Shown here: positions 8,617-17,509 of the stretch, piece by piece
Layout of the letters: each line of letters opens with the position of its first letter
Numbering within the stretch: the first letter of the stretch is position 1
Assembly: GCA_005798285.1 (NCBI GenBank)
Contig: SYKE01000121.1
Coordinates: 1 to 35,140 of the forward strand
DNA: 35,140 nt
DNA from: Actinomycetota bacterium
GTDB lineage: Bacteria; Armatimonadota; SYMT01
Reading direction: 5' to 3'
Program-made: the position numbers and the translations under genes
The notes under the pieces: model-generated
What the model was told of the DNA's origin: nothing
Database searches by the model: none
What the model saw: only the letters and a program-made list of their open reading frames with translations

Positions 8617-9130
8617 TTCTTTACCTCCTCCGGCCTCCAAACAAACACGAGTCAAACTCGAATGGCGCCCCGCGTAGCGTAAAGAAAAACGACGAGGGTC
8701 TTCCTTGCAAACGGTGGGGACAGAATCCAGACCTGCGGCTCCGGATGGGAGTGCAACAGTTGATGTCCATGGCAGAATGCTGGCGGTTGTCGCGGGAGAT
8801 GTCCACAGCCGCGGAGACGGTGAATCGATGGTTGCGATCAGGTTCCAGAGAAGCACCCCCGCTCCATCACCCGGTGGAGTTGCTTGCGTTAACGCCTCAA
8901 CCCAGGGGAGAGCAGAGCGCCGGCGATCTGCCGACGAACAAAGCTCGAGTTCGAGGCGCCCGAACAGAGCCACAACGGCCTCAAAGAGGGATGTCGGCGA
9001 GCCAAACGGGGGAAATCCAGCCGCTGGCTGGCGATTCCGAAGATTCACGGCCCCATGCCCGCAGTTGAACCCCGAGGAGCGAGTGTTCTGACACAGTCTT
9101 AGGTCGCTGGGGTGGGATGGGGTGGGATCC
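8617..9130. other. Intergenic region with a possible transposase remnant
   Basis: More than 500 bp here lack a convincing gene. One plus frame contains AAETVNRWLRSG, which resembles the helix-turn-helix part of transposases. Another ends in CPQLNPEERVF followed by a stop, which resembles the DDE-domain PELNPxERVW motif of IS630-type transposases. The two lie in different frames and the catalytic middle is absent, so at best this is a decayed fragment. The upstream extension of the 7510-9489 minus ORF through here has no family-like sequence and is read-through. Confidence 0.3.
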
Positions 9131-9162
9131 CCCGAAGGGACGGACGAATCCGCCCCTTCGGG
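9131..9162 (-). terminator. Strong hairpin behind DUF1552 gene
   Basis: CCCGAAGGG-A-CGG pairs with CCG-C-CCCTTCGGG around a 6-nt loop, giving 12 paired bases with one internal mismatch. It begins 9 bp past the DUF1552 stop on that gene's strand. No T-run follows, so it could end transcription with help from Rho or simply protect the mRNA 3' end. Confidence 0.5.
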
Positions 9163-9170
9163 AACCTGAG

Positions 9171-10487
9171 CTACGTGAGCCGGTCGAGAGGACCGGCGCC
9201 GCAGAAGTCGGGGTTCCCGAAGCGGTCGATGCGATGACCGAAGCTGTGGGCGATCGACATCAGGAGGCGGTTGTGGGGCTGGCGCGCATATTTCAGCGAG
9301 CGGCCCATCTTGAAGTCCAGGCCGTTCCCAACCATCACCCACGGGATGTTGTCGAGGGTGTGGGAGTTGCCTTTGCCGAGTTCGTTGGTCCACAGAATGG
9401 TGGTGTTGTCCAGCATCGTGCCGTGGCCATCCGGCTCGGGGGTGTCGGCGAGCCGCTGCGCCAGGTAGGCGAGCTGGCTGCAGTACCACTGATTGATGCG
9501 AGTCAGTTTCTCTTGCGAGATGCTGTCGGTATCCGGCATGTGAGACAGGTCGTGGTGACCTTCATTGATGCCGAGCCACCGCATGCGCGCCATCCCCACC
9601 GAATTGGTGAACTGGAAGGTCGCCACGCGGGCAAAATCTGCCTGGAAGCTGCTCACGAGCAGGTCCAACTGCAGTTTGGTGAGCTGCGGCATGTTGTCGT
9701 TGTCGATCCGCACGCCCGGCTCCAGCTTGGGAACGGCATGCCCGATGCTCTGCAGGTTGGACGTCTGGAGTTCCTTCTCCATCTCACGCACGAGCGTCGC
9801 ATGGTCTTCAAGGATCTGACGATCCGCCGCGCCGACGTTCGACTTGATCTTGTTCAGGTCGTCCTTCAGGTCGTCCATCACGCTCTTGAGCGTCTGCTGG
9901 TCTTTGGCGCGACCGTAGAGCCGGGCGAAAAGCTGATAGGGATTGTCAATCGGGGCGACCGGCTTGTTGGCGCCCACGTAGGACATGCGCGTCCAGGTGT
10001 CGGCGCGTTCGGGAACCATCACTCCGAGCTCAAGGGAGCCGAAGCGAGTGCGGGTGGCGGGGTCCTTCTGCAGGAAGTTCTTGATTTCCTGATCGATGGA
10101 AATACCGCTCGCCCAGCCTGCCGGGGTGTCGCTGCCGCCCTGAACGTTGCCGGGGTAGAGTTCGATGCCCGTAAGCAGGCAGCCGATCCCACGCATGTGG
10201 TTATCGCCGTCCCCGCGAACACGGTCACAGACGCCGTGAAGGATCAGGGTCCGTTCCTTCAGTGCTTCCAGCGGCTTCAGGCTCTCCTTGAGCGTGGTGA
10301 GAGGTCCCTCCTCGTCCGGCCAGAAATTGGTCGGCACCACACCGTTCGGGCTGAACACCACGACCAGCCGCTGCTTGCGGCGGGGCGGTTCGGCGGCCAG
10401 GCCCGGCAGGTTCAGGATAAAGGGGAGCGCGGCGCTGCCGATCCCCACATCCCGGAGGAACTCACGTCGGTTTCGAAGGTTGCTCAC
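9171..10487 (-). CDS. DUF1552 domain-containing exported protein (module B)
   Basis: This 438-residue protein opens with a twin-arginine signal ([19 protein letters not shown], residues 5-23) and then the DUF1552 signature [20 protein letters not shown]. Later landmarks are an RGIGCLLTG segment, the [10 protein letters not shown] stretch, a MGWL-type region ([18 protein letters not shown]) and a C-terminal [26 protein letters not shown] that parallels the phosphatase-like core of DUF1501. The function is unknown. It follows the DUF1592 gene by 24 bp, the usual DUF1592-DUF1552 pairing, and is followed by a strong hairpin. Tat export would deliver it to the same compartment as its cytochrome-like partner. 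Confidence 0.94.
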   Translation of the reverse strand: MSNLRNRREFLRDVGIGSAALPFILNLPGLAAEPPRRKQRLVVVFSPNGVVPTNFWPDEEGPLTTLKESLKPLEALKERTLILHGVCDRVRGDGDNHMRGIGCLLTGIELYPGNVQGGSDTPAGWASGISIDQEIKNFLQKDPATRTRFGSLELGVMVPERADTWTRMSYVGANKPVAPIDNPYQLFARLYGRAKDQQTLKSVMDDLKDDLNKIKSNVGAADRQILEDHATLVREMEKELQTSNLQSIGHAVPKLEPGVRIDNDNMPQLTKLQLDLLVSSFQADFARVATFQFTNSVGMARMRWLGINEGHHDLSHMPDTDSISQEKLTRINQWYCSQLAYLAQRLADTPEPDGHGTMLDNTTILWTNELGKGNSHTLDNIPWVMVGNGLDFKMGRSLKYARQPHNRLLMSIAHSFGHRIDRFGNPDFCGAGPLDRLT

Positions 10488-10511
10488 GAAAACTCTCCCT
10501 GATGCCCTGTC

Positions 10512-12908
10512 CTAGCCCTGCCGGCTTAGGGCGTTGACCGCGATCGATTCCAAAATCTGTCGACGGATGCTGAAGCCGTCCGAGGCCAAGGCCTTTTGAA
10601 GCTGAGGCAGCGCTTCCGGGCCGTATGCCCGGATCGGCTGCTTCACCAGGTACTGGAAAAACTTCTCAACGAACGCCGCTTGCGCCTCCTCACTTTGAGT
10701 GAGGAATGTCGCCAACTCCCGCGCGCCCTGGAACCGCACGACTTTGCCGCTGCGGGTTTCATAACTGCCGCGAGTGTCCACCGGCTTGCCGTTATCCTGC
10801 TCGCGAAGACGACCGATCGCGTCAAATCGCTCCAGGGCATAGCCGAGGGGATTGATCATGTCATGACACCGGGAACAGGCCGCCGGTTTCGTCTGCAAGT
10901 TCACACGCTCACGGGTGGTGAGGCCGGGGTGGAGGGATGGCGCGATGGGGGAGACCGCGATCGGCGGCGGCTGCAGCACCCGGCCCAACAGATTGCGTGC
11001 GATGAGCACCCCACGATGGATCGGTGACGTGGCGTCGAGGTAGGCGAAGCTGGAGAGAATGTACGGGTGGCTCAGGATTCCCGCTCGCTCCGACTCCTCC
11101 AGCGACACCGCCTGGAACGGCGCGTTCTCCGGCAGATTGACGCCATAGAGTTTTGCCAGGCGGCCGTTCAGGTACACCTTGCTGGTCAGCAGCAGTTCCC
11201 GGAAGTCCGACTTCTCACTCCACACCACATCGTCCAGGGTCAACTCGAGCGACGTCCGCAGGTCGTTGGCGACCGCCGAGTCGAAGCCGGGATAGGCCTT
11301 CGCATCCTTCGCGAGGTCGGGGTGATGATCCACCTTCAGCCACTGCAGGAAGAAGTCGCGCACCTTGGAACGAGCGCGAAGGTCGCCGAGCATGCGATCA
11401 GCCTGCTTGAGCACCTGCTCGCGGCTGGAGAGTTCACCCGCGCCCGCCGCTCGAAGGAGCTCGGCGTCAGGGATGGAGTCCCAGAGTCCAAAGGACAGGC
11501 GCGCTGCGGTATCGTACGCGTCGGGCTGGGCCGTGCGCGCCTCTCGGAAGAGGAAGCGGGGCGACTTCAGGACGAGGAGGATCGTTCGCTTGACACCGGT
11601 TTCGAGGTCCGGCGCCCCGGCAAGCTGGCGCTCGACAAAGAGCGACTCCAACTCGGGCGTCAGCGGGCGTCCGAAGGCGCGGGTAGCGAACTGCACGCAA
11701 AAGGCGCGAGCCTTCGTTGCGCGCTCGGCCGACGCTTCATCGGCGCCGATGAACTGGGTCAGGCGTCGGGCCACATATCCTGCGGCATCGATCGCAGCTT
11801 CGGTGGTGGCGTCGGACCACGCCTTGGAGACGGACGAGCCCCGTTCGTAACCCAGACTGCGATCATCGGGAGGGAATGCCGTCGCAGCAATGTAGGCCTC
11901 CGGCAGCGTTACCGTCGAGAGCGCCCGCTGAGGGATCGCCTCCGGTTCTGCCTTGGGGCAACGCCACTTCAGGGAGAGCCGCGCCGGACCCACCGGGCGG
12001 TCCTTCAGCTTGGGGGTGTCGTCCACCCCCTGGTTCGCCTTGGAGAACTCGAGGCGGATGGGATAGGCGCGACCGCCGACCAGGAACAGGTTGGAGCGGT
12101 ACTCCGTGTCGTTTCCGGACTTCACCCAGGCGTCAACCAGCGGCGTGCGCAGATCGTTCACCCAGAGCCGCGCGGCGTGGCCGGTTTGAACGATGAACTC
12201 GTACTCACCCGTCTCCGGAGCGATCACCGAGCCGTCCCAGCGGATGGAGAACTGGTGTGGGTCGAACCGGTCGCCGAAGGGGACGTTCTTGCCCCAATCG
12301 AAGTCAATCTGCGGGTCAACTTTCTGGGTCACCCGCTCGTTGCCTCGGAAGCGGCGAGTCTTGTAGTAGTCGGCGCGCAGCCCGCGCTCGGCGGTGAGAG
12401 TCGGTCCGCCCCGGAAGCTGCCGATCAGGTCGGCGACGGCATTCCGATACTGACGCACGGTCAGGCGCGAGAGTTCAACGCGGGGGGGTCGATTGCGGGC
12501 CTGAGCCACCGGTGAATAAAACGCCTCGTGAATGTAGGCAGCCACCTTAGCCGCATCGGCCGGCGGACACTTCTTCTTACCCGGCGGCATGTTGGCGCCG
12601 ATGTAGCGGGACAACTCATTCACCGACTTGTCGCCGATGAGCGGCTTCTGGTAGGCCCTGGATCCTTCGCCGGCGCCTCCATGGCACGCTGCGCACTGTT
12701 TTCGATAGACGGCCTGACCGGGCGCTGCAGGCGAACTCACGGCAGCAGCGGCCCCGCCGGACTTCAAAGTCGGAGACTTCGTCCCTGGCCCCGCCCCAGC
12801 GGGCTTCCTTTGAACGGCCTGCGCGTCGAGCATCCCGGCTCCCGCCACGAGAGCGAGAACCAACGCGGCCGAGGCTCGCGCTATCTGCTGGGGTGAAACG
12901 GCAGCCAT
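10512..12908 (-). CDS. Cytochrome-like DUF1592 protein with PA14 domain (module B)
   Basis: From the ATG at 12906-12908, which has GGAG just upstream and a Sec signal directly after it, the protein has 798 residues. The ORF track begins 22 codons earlier at a GTG without a ribosome binding site. Domains in order are a small cytochrome domain with CAACH (72-76) and possible axial Met in NMPPGKKK (about 107), a DUF1587-like RLTVRQYRNAVADLIG segment (149-163), a PA14-like module (GLRADYYKTRRFRG through IRWDGSVIAPETGEYEF), DUF1592 (ARAFCVQFATRAFGRPL), DUF1588 with CSRCHDMINPLGYALERFD, and a C-terminal DUF1585 region. PA14 modules often bind carbohydrate, so a glycan substrate is possible but unproven. 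It is cotranscribed with DUF1552. Confidence 0.92.
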   Translation of the reverse strand: MAAVSPQQIARASAALVLALVAGAGMLDAQAVQRKPAGAGPGTKSPTLKSGGAAAAVSSPAAPGQAVYRKQCAACHGGAGEGSRAYQKPLIGDKSVNELSRYIGANMPPGKKKCPPADAAKVAAYIHEAFYSPVAQARNRPPRVELSRLTVRQYRNAVADLIGSFRGGPTLTAERGLRADYYKTRRFRGNERVTQKVDPQIDFDWGKNVPFGDRFDPHQFSIRWDGSVIAPETGEYEFIVQTGHAARLWVNDLRTPLVDAWVKSGNDTEYRSNLFLVGGRAYPIRLEFSKANQGVDDTPKLKDRPVGPARLSLKWRCPKAEPEAIPQRALSTVTLPEAYIAATAFPPDDRSLGYERGSSVSKAWSDATTEAAIDAAGYVARRLTQFIGADEASAERATKARAFCVQFATRAFGRPLTPELESLFVERQLAGAPDLETGVKRTILLVLKSPRFLFREARTAQPDAYDTAARLSFGLWDSIPDAELLRAAGAGELSSREQVLKQADRMLGDLRARSKVRDFFLQWLKVDHHPDLAKDAKAYPGFDSAVANDLRTSLELTLDDVVWSEKSDFRELLLTSKVYLNGRLAKLYGVNLPENAPFQAVSLEESERAGILSHPYILSSFAYLDATSPIHRGVLIARNLLGRVLQPPPIAVSPIAPSLHPGLTTRERVNLQTKPAACSRCHDMINPLGYALERFDAIGRLREQDNGKPVDTRGSYETRSGKVVRFQGARELATFLTQSEEAQAAFVEKFFQYLVKQPIRAYGPEALPQLQKALASDGFSIRRQILESIAVNALSRQG

Positions 12909-13067
12909 ACTCCAGGGCCCTCTAGTTCCGATCGAGCGGGTCGACGCATGATCGTCCATGATGGACGGACTCACCTATTAAGATGTTACCACCGATGAAA
13001 CCGGACCCGGTTTGAGACTCCGGGGAGAACGTCACCGCAGGGCGCGAATAGCCCGACAGCAATGGGC

Positions 13068-13346
13068 TCAGCCGTTGGTCATGGAGGTCCGAATCGGGAT
13101 TCCGCTGGGGTTGGACAACACCCGGATCTGTGTACCGGGGCTCCCCTGCTCATAACTGATCTCACACCGGCCCTGTTGTCCATCGCCGATCCACACAGAG
13201 AACCGGCGAGTTACCAGGTAGCCGGGTACGACCAGTCGTCCGGATCGGGGGAGTTCCAGGGATGCGCCGCCCTGCGACTTCACATCCGGCAAGAACAGAT
13301 CGTCCCCCTTTACCAGGTCGGGGACGCCGGTTCGGTAACCGTGCTT
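13068..13346 (-). pseudogene. C-terminal remainder of the interrupted alpha/beta hydrolase
   Basis: This stretch is in the same frame as the hydrolase ORF and follows its TGA (13347-13349) without any other change. It reads KHGYRTGVPDLVKGDDLFL, then a domain tail ending in TSMTNG and a normal stop at 13068. The sequence runs on smoothly from THTHISRKLDAVR before the stop. Related hydrolases carry a conserved RW-x-HGY-like segment in this position, so the TGA probably replaces a Trp codon (TGG to TGA). The His in KHGY is the likely catalytic His. The track ORF 13068-13292 is part of this segment; it has no own ribosome binding site and is not an independent gene. Confidence 0.75.
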
Positions 13347-14123
13347 TCAACGAACCGCGTCCAACTTGCGGCTGATGTGTGTGTGGGTGTTCCGCAAGCC
13401 GGCTAATCGCCGGGCCTCCACGAACGCCTCAATCATGTCCGCGGGGCACATCACCTCCTCTTCATCCCAGAAGAAGTGGAAGCGAGTCCCGCGGGCATTG
13501 GTCGCAGCCGGAATGGCGTTTCGAGCCGCGTAGATGTGGGGCAGTTGATCGGGCGGCCCGCCCAGCGCCGCCTCCATCTTCATGTTGCAGTCGGGGCGGC
13601 CCTTGCTGCGATGCCAGCCGCCGTAATCCACCACCCCGAAAAAGGAGATGCAGCACTGGAACATGTCCGGGAAGCGGACGCCGCAGAACACGGCATTCCC
13701 GCCGCCGCCGCTGTAGCCCACCACGCTGATGCGGGTCGGATCCACCTCGGCGGGATACTTGCGGATGACTTCTCGGATCGCATCCACGATGTCGTGGGTA
13801 TCGAGTCCGCCGCTGTCGAACTTGCCCGCCGATTTTCCCCGCCCTCGCATGTCGGGGGCGACTGCGAACACGCCCCGTGCGGCGAGCTGCTTTGCATCCG
13901 CGGTGACCGCGGTCCGATCCCCACTGAACCCGTGCATCACGGCGAGGACAGGCTTCCTCTTGCCATCGGGCTGGTAGAAGGCATCAGCGATCAGCGGTCC
14001 CGTCCGGTCGACGGTGCTCACATACTGAAAGGTCTCGGCACGAGGCTCGGCGTTGGCTCCAAGTGCGTACACCGGTGAGTGCCCGAGAGCACCGAGAACG
14101 GCAAGGGTCTGCCTGCGATTCAT
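13347..14123 (-). CDS. Alpha/beta hydrolase, Tat-type signal, interrupted by in-frame TGA
   Basis: The ORF encodes 258 residues of a dienelactone-hydrolase/peptidase S9-like alpha/beta hydrolase. It has a strong AGGAGG ribosome binding site before the ATG and starts MNRRQTLAVLGALG, a short twin-arginine-like signal. Visible core elements are VLAVMHGFSGDR (oxyanion region), the PDMRGRGKS turn, the nucleophile elbow VVGYSGGGGNAVF with Ser, and HFFWDEEEV, which probably holds the acid. Translation stops before the C-terminal strand that should carry the catalytic His. That part continues in frame after the TGA, so the product as read is truncated and probably inactive unless the stop is read through or is a sequencing error. 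It is the last gene of module C, 66 bp behind the FmdB gene. Confidence 0.85.
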   Translation of the reverse strand: MNRRQTLAVLGALGHSPVYALGANAEPRAETFQYVSTVDRTGPLIADAFYQPDGKRKPVLAVMHGFSGDRTAVTADAKQLAARGVFAVAPDMRGRGKSAGKFDSGGLDTHDIVDAIREVIRKYPAEVDPTRISVVGYSGGGGNAVFCGVRFPDMFQCCISFFGVVDYGGWHRSKGRPDCNMKMEAALGGPPDQLPHIYAARNAIPAATNARGTRFHFFWDEEEVMCPADMIEAFVEARRLAGLRNTHTHISRKLDAVR

Positions 14124-14189
14124 GGGACCTCCTACACGGCGCTGCCGGGGGTGGATCTGAGTGAGCGACGCTTCGGCCGGGCGGGGCCC

Positions 14190-14414
14190 CTAGTTGCGGG
14201 AACAGCTCCCGGGCCCACGAGGGTCGCCGCAGGCGCCGCACGGGCTCACGGGCATCGGAGCGGCTTCCTTGCGGCCGCCGCCAACAGCGAAGGTCGAGAG
14301 CTTTCGGGTGAGGTCCGAACCGCTGCAGCGTGGACACTCCGCGGTTCGGCTTGAGGAAACCAGCGCCTCAAAGCGGCTGGAGCACTGATTGCAAACGTAC
14401 TCGAAGAGGGGCAT
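14190..14414 (-). CDS. FmdB-type zinc-ribbon protein
   Basis: The 74-residue product starts at the ATG at 14412-14414, preceded by GGAG at a 7-nt spacing; the track start is 17 codons too early. It opens with MPLFEYVCNQCSSRFEALV, the typical FmdB/CxxC_CxxC_SSSS start, with Cys pairs at 8/11 and 27/30 that should bind one zinc ion. A second Cys cluster (CGACGDPRGPGSC) sits at the C-terminus, as in many family members. FmdB was named as a putative regulator of formamidase; its real role is unclear. It lies inside the module C gene string, 47 bp behind the PPC-domain gene. Confidence 0.9.
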   Translation of the reverse strand: MPLFEYVCNQCSSRFEALVSSSRTAECPRCSGSDLTRKLSTFAVGGGRKEAAPMPVSPCGACGDPRGPGSCSRN

Positions 14415-14461
14415 GGGGGTTCTCCATCCGACTCGCCGTCGGAGAGCGGCCGGCAGCGAGT

Positions 14462-15163
14462 TCAACTCGAGGGCGGCACGGGTCGAAGGGACAGCCGGTA
14501 AACAAAGTCCGCCTGCGCCCGATTCTCACCGTCGAAGACTTCGATGAGATAGTTTCCGTCTTCCGGAGCGACAAAGTCCAGACCGCAGTCCCGACCTCGA
14601 TCCACCACGGCACGAAGCCGGGCGCCGCGCGGGTCCCGCACACGGACCACCCCTTCCAGGGGCGACCCGATTCGGTGGGCGAAGAGCTCGATTCGCCACC
14701 GTTGTCCCCGAGCGCTGTGAAACTGGAACACGTCGGCCCCGTCTCCATCCAGCTTCCCCTTCACACTGGCGCCGTTCATCGGGAGCGCCTGGGGAGCCAG
14801 GAGGGAATTGTTGGGCTCCCGCTCGTCAATCTCCGGCGCCGGCGTTTCGACGAACAGGCGCAGCGTCTCCATGGTCTGGTTGGGAAACTCCAGCACCACG
14901 CTGCGGGGTCCGGTCGGCGCGTCGGCCAGCACCTCCACGTCAAGTTCGCCACCTTCGGCGGTGGAACCGGCAACGTAGACGCGCACATCTCGCGGCTCCG
15001 CGGCTACCACGGCGCCCGCGAGGCTCCGGCCCTTGACTTTCACTCGCGTTGTTCGGCCCGGCAAAAGCCAGTCCGGTCCGGCCGGCTGCACGTCGGCGAG
15101 AGCGGCTCTCAGAAACCATGCGAGCGACAGCGCGAGCGCGAATGGGATGCCCAGTCGTCTCAT
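14462..15163 (-). CDS. Exported PPC-domain protein
   Basis: This 233-residue protein has a Sec signal peptide (IPFALALSLAWFLRAALA). An N-terminal Ig-like half (GPDWLLPGRTTRVKVKGRSL, VRVYVAGSTAEGGELDVEVL) is followed by a bacterial pre-peptidase C-terminal (PPC) domain: EIDEREPNNSLLAPQALP, GKLDGDGADVFQFHSARGQ, DFVAPEDGNYLIEVFD and a final FVYRLSL strand. PPC domains usually sit at the C-terminus of secreted peptidases, but no catalytic domain is present here, so it may be a binding or adhesion unit. The start codon overlaps the WD40 stop (ATGA), which indicates translational coupling with the beta-propeller gene. Confidence 0.88.
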   Translation of the reverse strand: MRRLGIPFALALSLAWFLRAALADVQPAGPDWLLPGRTTRVKVKGRSLAGAVVAAEPRDVRVYVAGSTAEGGELDVEVLADAPTGPRSVVLEFPNQTMETLRLFVETPAPEIDEREPNNSLLAPQALPMNGASVKGKLDGDGADVFQFHSARGQRWRIELFAHRIGSPLEGVVRVRDPRGARLRAVVDRGRDCGLDFVAPEDGNYLIEVFDGENRAQADFVYRLSLRPVPPSS

Positions 15164-16158
15164 CGCGAGACTACCGCGAGGGGGAGCGCGGCGAGCGGCC
15201 GGCTTCCATCGAGGGGTCCGACGCTCACCCGGCCGTCCGAGCTCCCGCAGGCGATTCGCAGTCCGTCGGCGGAGATGTCCACGGCCTGGATCCAGCCGCC
15301 AGACGTCGTCAACTCGCGGAGTTGCGATGAACCGTCGCCGTTGAGCAGTCGAACCTTTCCGTCAGCGCAGCCGACTGCAACCGCAGAGCCCATCGGGTTC
15401 ACCGCCAGCGACGTCGGCTGAGCCGGAAGCGTACGGGACCTCGGCGCGGCGCCGCCGGGTTGAGCCGCCAGATGCCACCATCGAACCTGTCGATCGACGG
15501 AGGTCGTAACCACCAGCTCCGACTTGTTCGAGAAGTCTGCCCCCAGTACCGGCATGGGGTGAGAGAAGGAGTTGACTCGCTTGAGAGTGTCGGCGTCGTA
15601 CAACTTCGCCGTGCGGTCGCTCCCGGCGGTAAGGAGCCAGCGGCCGTCGGGGCTGAACTGGGTTGCCATCACGGCCTCCACGTGATCGGAGAGGAGTTTG
15701 AAGTGAACTCCGGCCCCGTCCATCCAGACCGAGACCGAGCGATCCATGGAGCCGGCGGCGAGTCGCTCCTTCGTCGGATGTGCTGCCATCGCCATTGCGA
15801 CATCCCGGAACGCAGTGAGTATTCGAGCTGTGGCCGCGGGGACTCCGTTCGTATTCAGGCCCCAGGCTCGAATGGTTCCGCTCTCACCCGGGATCCCGCC
15901 TGCCGCCAGGAGCGATTGCTGCCTCCAGCGAATGCAGGCTACCTGACCCGGCGAGGGCAGCACGGCAGCAGGACCGCCGCCGTCTAGGGACGCCACCTCC
16001 ACCCGCCCATAGCGCCCTACCGCGATCCGGTCACCGGACGGACTGAACGCCAGCGCGGTAACGGCGGATGGCGTGGGGGCGGCAGCCCAACTCGAGGCAG
16101 CCAGCCCGGCTCCAACCGCACATAGGACGACGAGGACGGACCGCCACACACTAGCCAT
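15160..16158 (-). CDS. Exported WD40 beta-propeller protein
   Basis: The likely start is the ATG at 16156-16158, which overlaps the DUF1501 stop by 8 bp; the ORF track adds 99 unrelated residues. The 332-aa product begins with a Sec signal peptide (VLVVLCAVGAGLAASSWAAA). About six to seven WD40-like repeats follow, seen as SPSGDRIAVGRYG, HPTKERLAAGSMDRSVSVW, SPDGRWLLTAGSDRTAKLYD, SNKSELVVTTSVDRQVRWW, NPMGSAVAVGCADGKVRLL and SADGLRIACGSSDGRVSV, forming one propeller. Beta-propellers act as protein-interaction platforms. Here it is coupled on both sides, to DUF1501 and to the PPC protein, so it is probably an exported scaffold partner of module C. Confidence 0.88.
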   Translation of the reverse strand: MASVWRSVLVVLCAVGAGLAASSWAAAPTPSAVTALAFSPSGDRIAVGRYGRVEVASLDGGGPAAVLPSPGQVACIRWRQQSLLAAGGIPGESGTIRAWGLNTNGVPAATARILTAFRDVAMAMAAHPTKERLAAGSMDRSVSVWMDGAGVHFKLLSDHVEAVMATQFSPDGRWLLTAGSDRTAKLYDADTLKRVNSFSHPMPVLGADFSNKSELVVTTSVDRQVRWWHLAAQPGGAAPRSRTLPAQPTSLAVNPMGSAVAVGCADGKVRLLNGDGSSQLRELTTSGGWIQAVDISADGLRIACGSSDGRVSVGPLDGSRPLAALPLAVVSR

Positions 16159-17476
16159 ACAGTTCGTGGATGGGCGCCGCGTCGGGCGGCAGCACGCGAA
16201 CCGGTCGAGCCTGGGGAGTGTGAAGTTCCTTGTGGAAATCGATGCCCACCGCGTCGTAGAGCGTTGCGGCAACATCTGGGGGACGCACGGGTCGGTCCAG
16301 CACGTATTCGCCCCGGGCATCGGTCTTCCCAATGACCTGTCCGCCGCGCACACCGGCGCCGGCAAACAACATGCTTCCGGCATTTCCCCAGTGGTCCCGC
16401 CCGGCATCTTTGTTGATCTTGGAGGTTCGACCAAAGTCGCCGTAAACGGCAACAAGCGTGTCCTTCAGGAGTCCGCGCTCATTCATGTCCTTCAGCAGCG
16501 CCGCAAGCGCCTGGTCGAACGGCTTCAGCATTCGGTCGCAACTTTCGAAAATCTTCGCGTGATGATCCCACGCACTGTATTGAAGAAAAACGAAGCGGAC
16601 CCCGGACTCGATGAGGCGGCGGGCCAGGAGAGCTTGCCGTCCCCATCGTTCGGTCTTCCCATATGCGTCAAGGGTCTTCTCGCTCTCTCGCGTCAGGTCG
16701 AACGCGAGGCGGGCATCTTCGGAGAGCACCATCTGAGCAGCCCGCTGGTAAAAGCTGTCCATCGCCTTCAGGTCGGGACTGTTCCCGACTTTGCGGGCCA
16801 GTCCGTCGATGGCGGCAAGCACCTGATTGCGGCGTCCCAATCGAGCCCGGTCGACGTCCGCCTGCAGGGCCAGATTGGTGACCTTCCACCCCGGCTGGGC
16901 CGGGTCGCCCGACTTGAACGACTCGTACTGCTCGCCCAACCACGCCGACTTCCCGAGTTCCCAGGTAAACGAGTGGTTCCGAGGAACGGCGACATAGGGT
17001 GGAAGGGAGTTTTGCGCGCCCAGTTCGTGATGCACAATGGCGCCGATCGCGGGATAGTCACCGCCCTGCATCACCCCATAGTTGCCGGTGAGCATCCATT
17101 GGGCGGCCGTCTCATGGTGATCCGAGCCGGCTACCTGCGAGCGGACCAGTGCGAAGAGATTGGAGCAGGCCGCCAGCGACGGCATCTGGTCGGAGAAGCG
17201 CACGCCTGGAGTGCGGGTGTCGATCTGGCCGTACTTGCCGCGGATCTCTTCCGGCGCCTCCGGCTTGGGGTCAAATGTGTCGTGGTGGGTGATGCCCCCG
17301 CCGAGGTACACGAGCAAAATGCTCTTCGCTCGGGGCGCCGCCGCCTGGGCTCTTTCGGCCCGGAGCAACTCCGGCAAGCTCAGCCCGAGCACTCCAAGCG
17401 AACCGGCGCTGATGAAATCGCGTCGACGGATCCCATCGCAGCAGGGTGAATTCGTCTTTCCGATCCAGCTCAGCAT
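16151..17476 (-). CDS. DUF1501 domain-containing exported protein (module C)
   Basis: The 441-residue product starts at the ATG at 17474-17476; the ORF track extends 41 codons further through the intergenic hairpin. An arginine-rich signal, GIRRRDFISAGSLGVLGLSL, suggests Tat export. Family marks are LLVYLGGGITHHDTFDPKP, the QMPSLAACSNLFALVRS stretch, QYSAWDHHAKIFESC, and VAVYGDFGRTSKINKDAGRDHWGNAG, whose Asp, Arg, His pattern parallels the metal region of the phosphatase-like fold. Its stop overlaps the WD40 start by 8 bp. It follows the DUF1549/DUF1553 gene by 80 bp, with a long hairpin in the gap. Confidence 0.93.
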   Translation of the reverse strand: MLSWIGKTNSPCCDGIRRRDFISAGSLGVLGLSLPELLRAERAQAAAPRAKSILLVYLGGGITHHDTFDPKPEAPEEIRGKYGQIDTRTPGVRFSDQMPSLAACSNLFALVRSQVAGSDHHETAAQWMLTGNYGVMQGGDYPAIGAIVHHELGAQNSLPPYVAVPRNHSFTWELGKSAWLGEQYESFKSGDPAQPGWKVTNLALQADVDRARLGRRNQVLAAIDGLARKVGNSPDLKAMDSFYQRAAQMVLSEDARLAFDLTRESEKTLDAYGKTERWGRQALLARRLIESGVRFVFLQYSAWDHHAKIFESCDRMLKPFDQALAALLKDMNERGLLKDTLVAVYGDFGRTSKINKDAGRDHWGNAGSMLFAGAGVRGGQVIGKTDARGEYVLDRPVRPPDVAATLYDAVGIDFHKELHTPQARPVRVLPPDAAPIHELYG

Positions 17477-17509
17477 GTGCCGCTCACTCTCGTAATCCCA
17501 TCTAGCAGG

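Noticed and set aside
8617-9489. N-terminal 290 codons of the 659-aa minus ORF
   Set aside because: They run through intergenic DNA and the antisense of DUF1552. The internal GTG at 8616 has a GGAGGAGG site and a signal peptide directly after it.
9117-10502. 461-aa plus-strand ORF
   Set aside because: It is an antisense shadow of the DUF1552 gene. It contains no recognisable motifs, while the minus strand matches a family end to end.
11067-12515. 482-aa plus-strand ORF
   Set aside because: It is antisense to the DUF1592 gene, and the minus strand has clear PA14, DUF1588 and CxxCH motifs.
13347-13349. TGA as a reassigned Trp codon or a selenocysteine codon
   Set aside because: TGA ends other genes in the window (for example at 1062), so reassignment is unlikely. 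The expected residue is Trp rather than Cys or Sec, and no SECIS-like hairpin was noticed.
16073-17449. 458-aa plus-strand ORF
   Set aside because: It is a shadow of the module C DUF1501 gene with no start signal or family resemblance.
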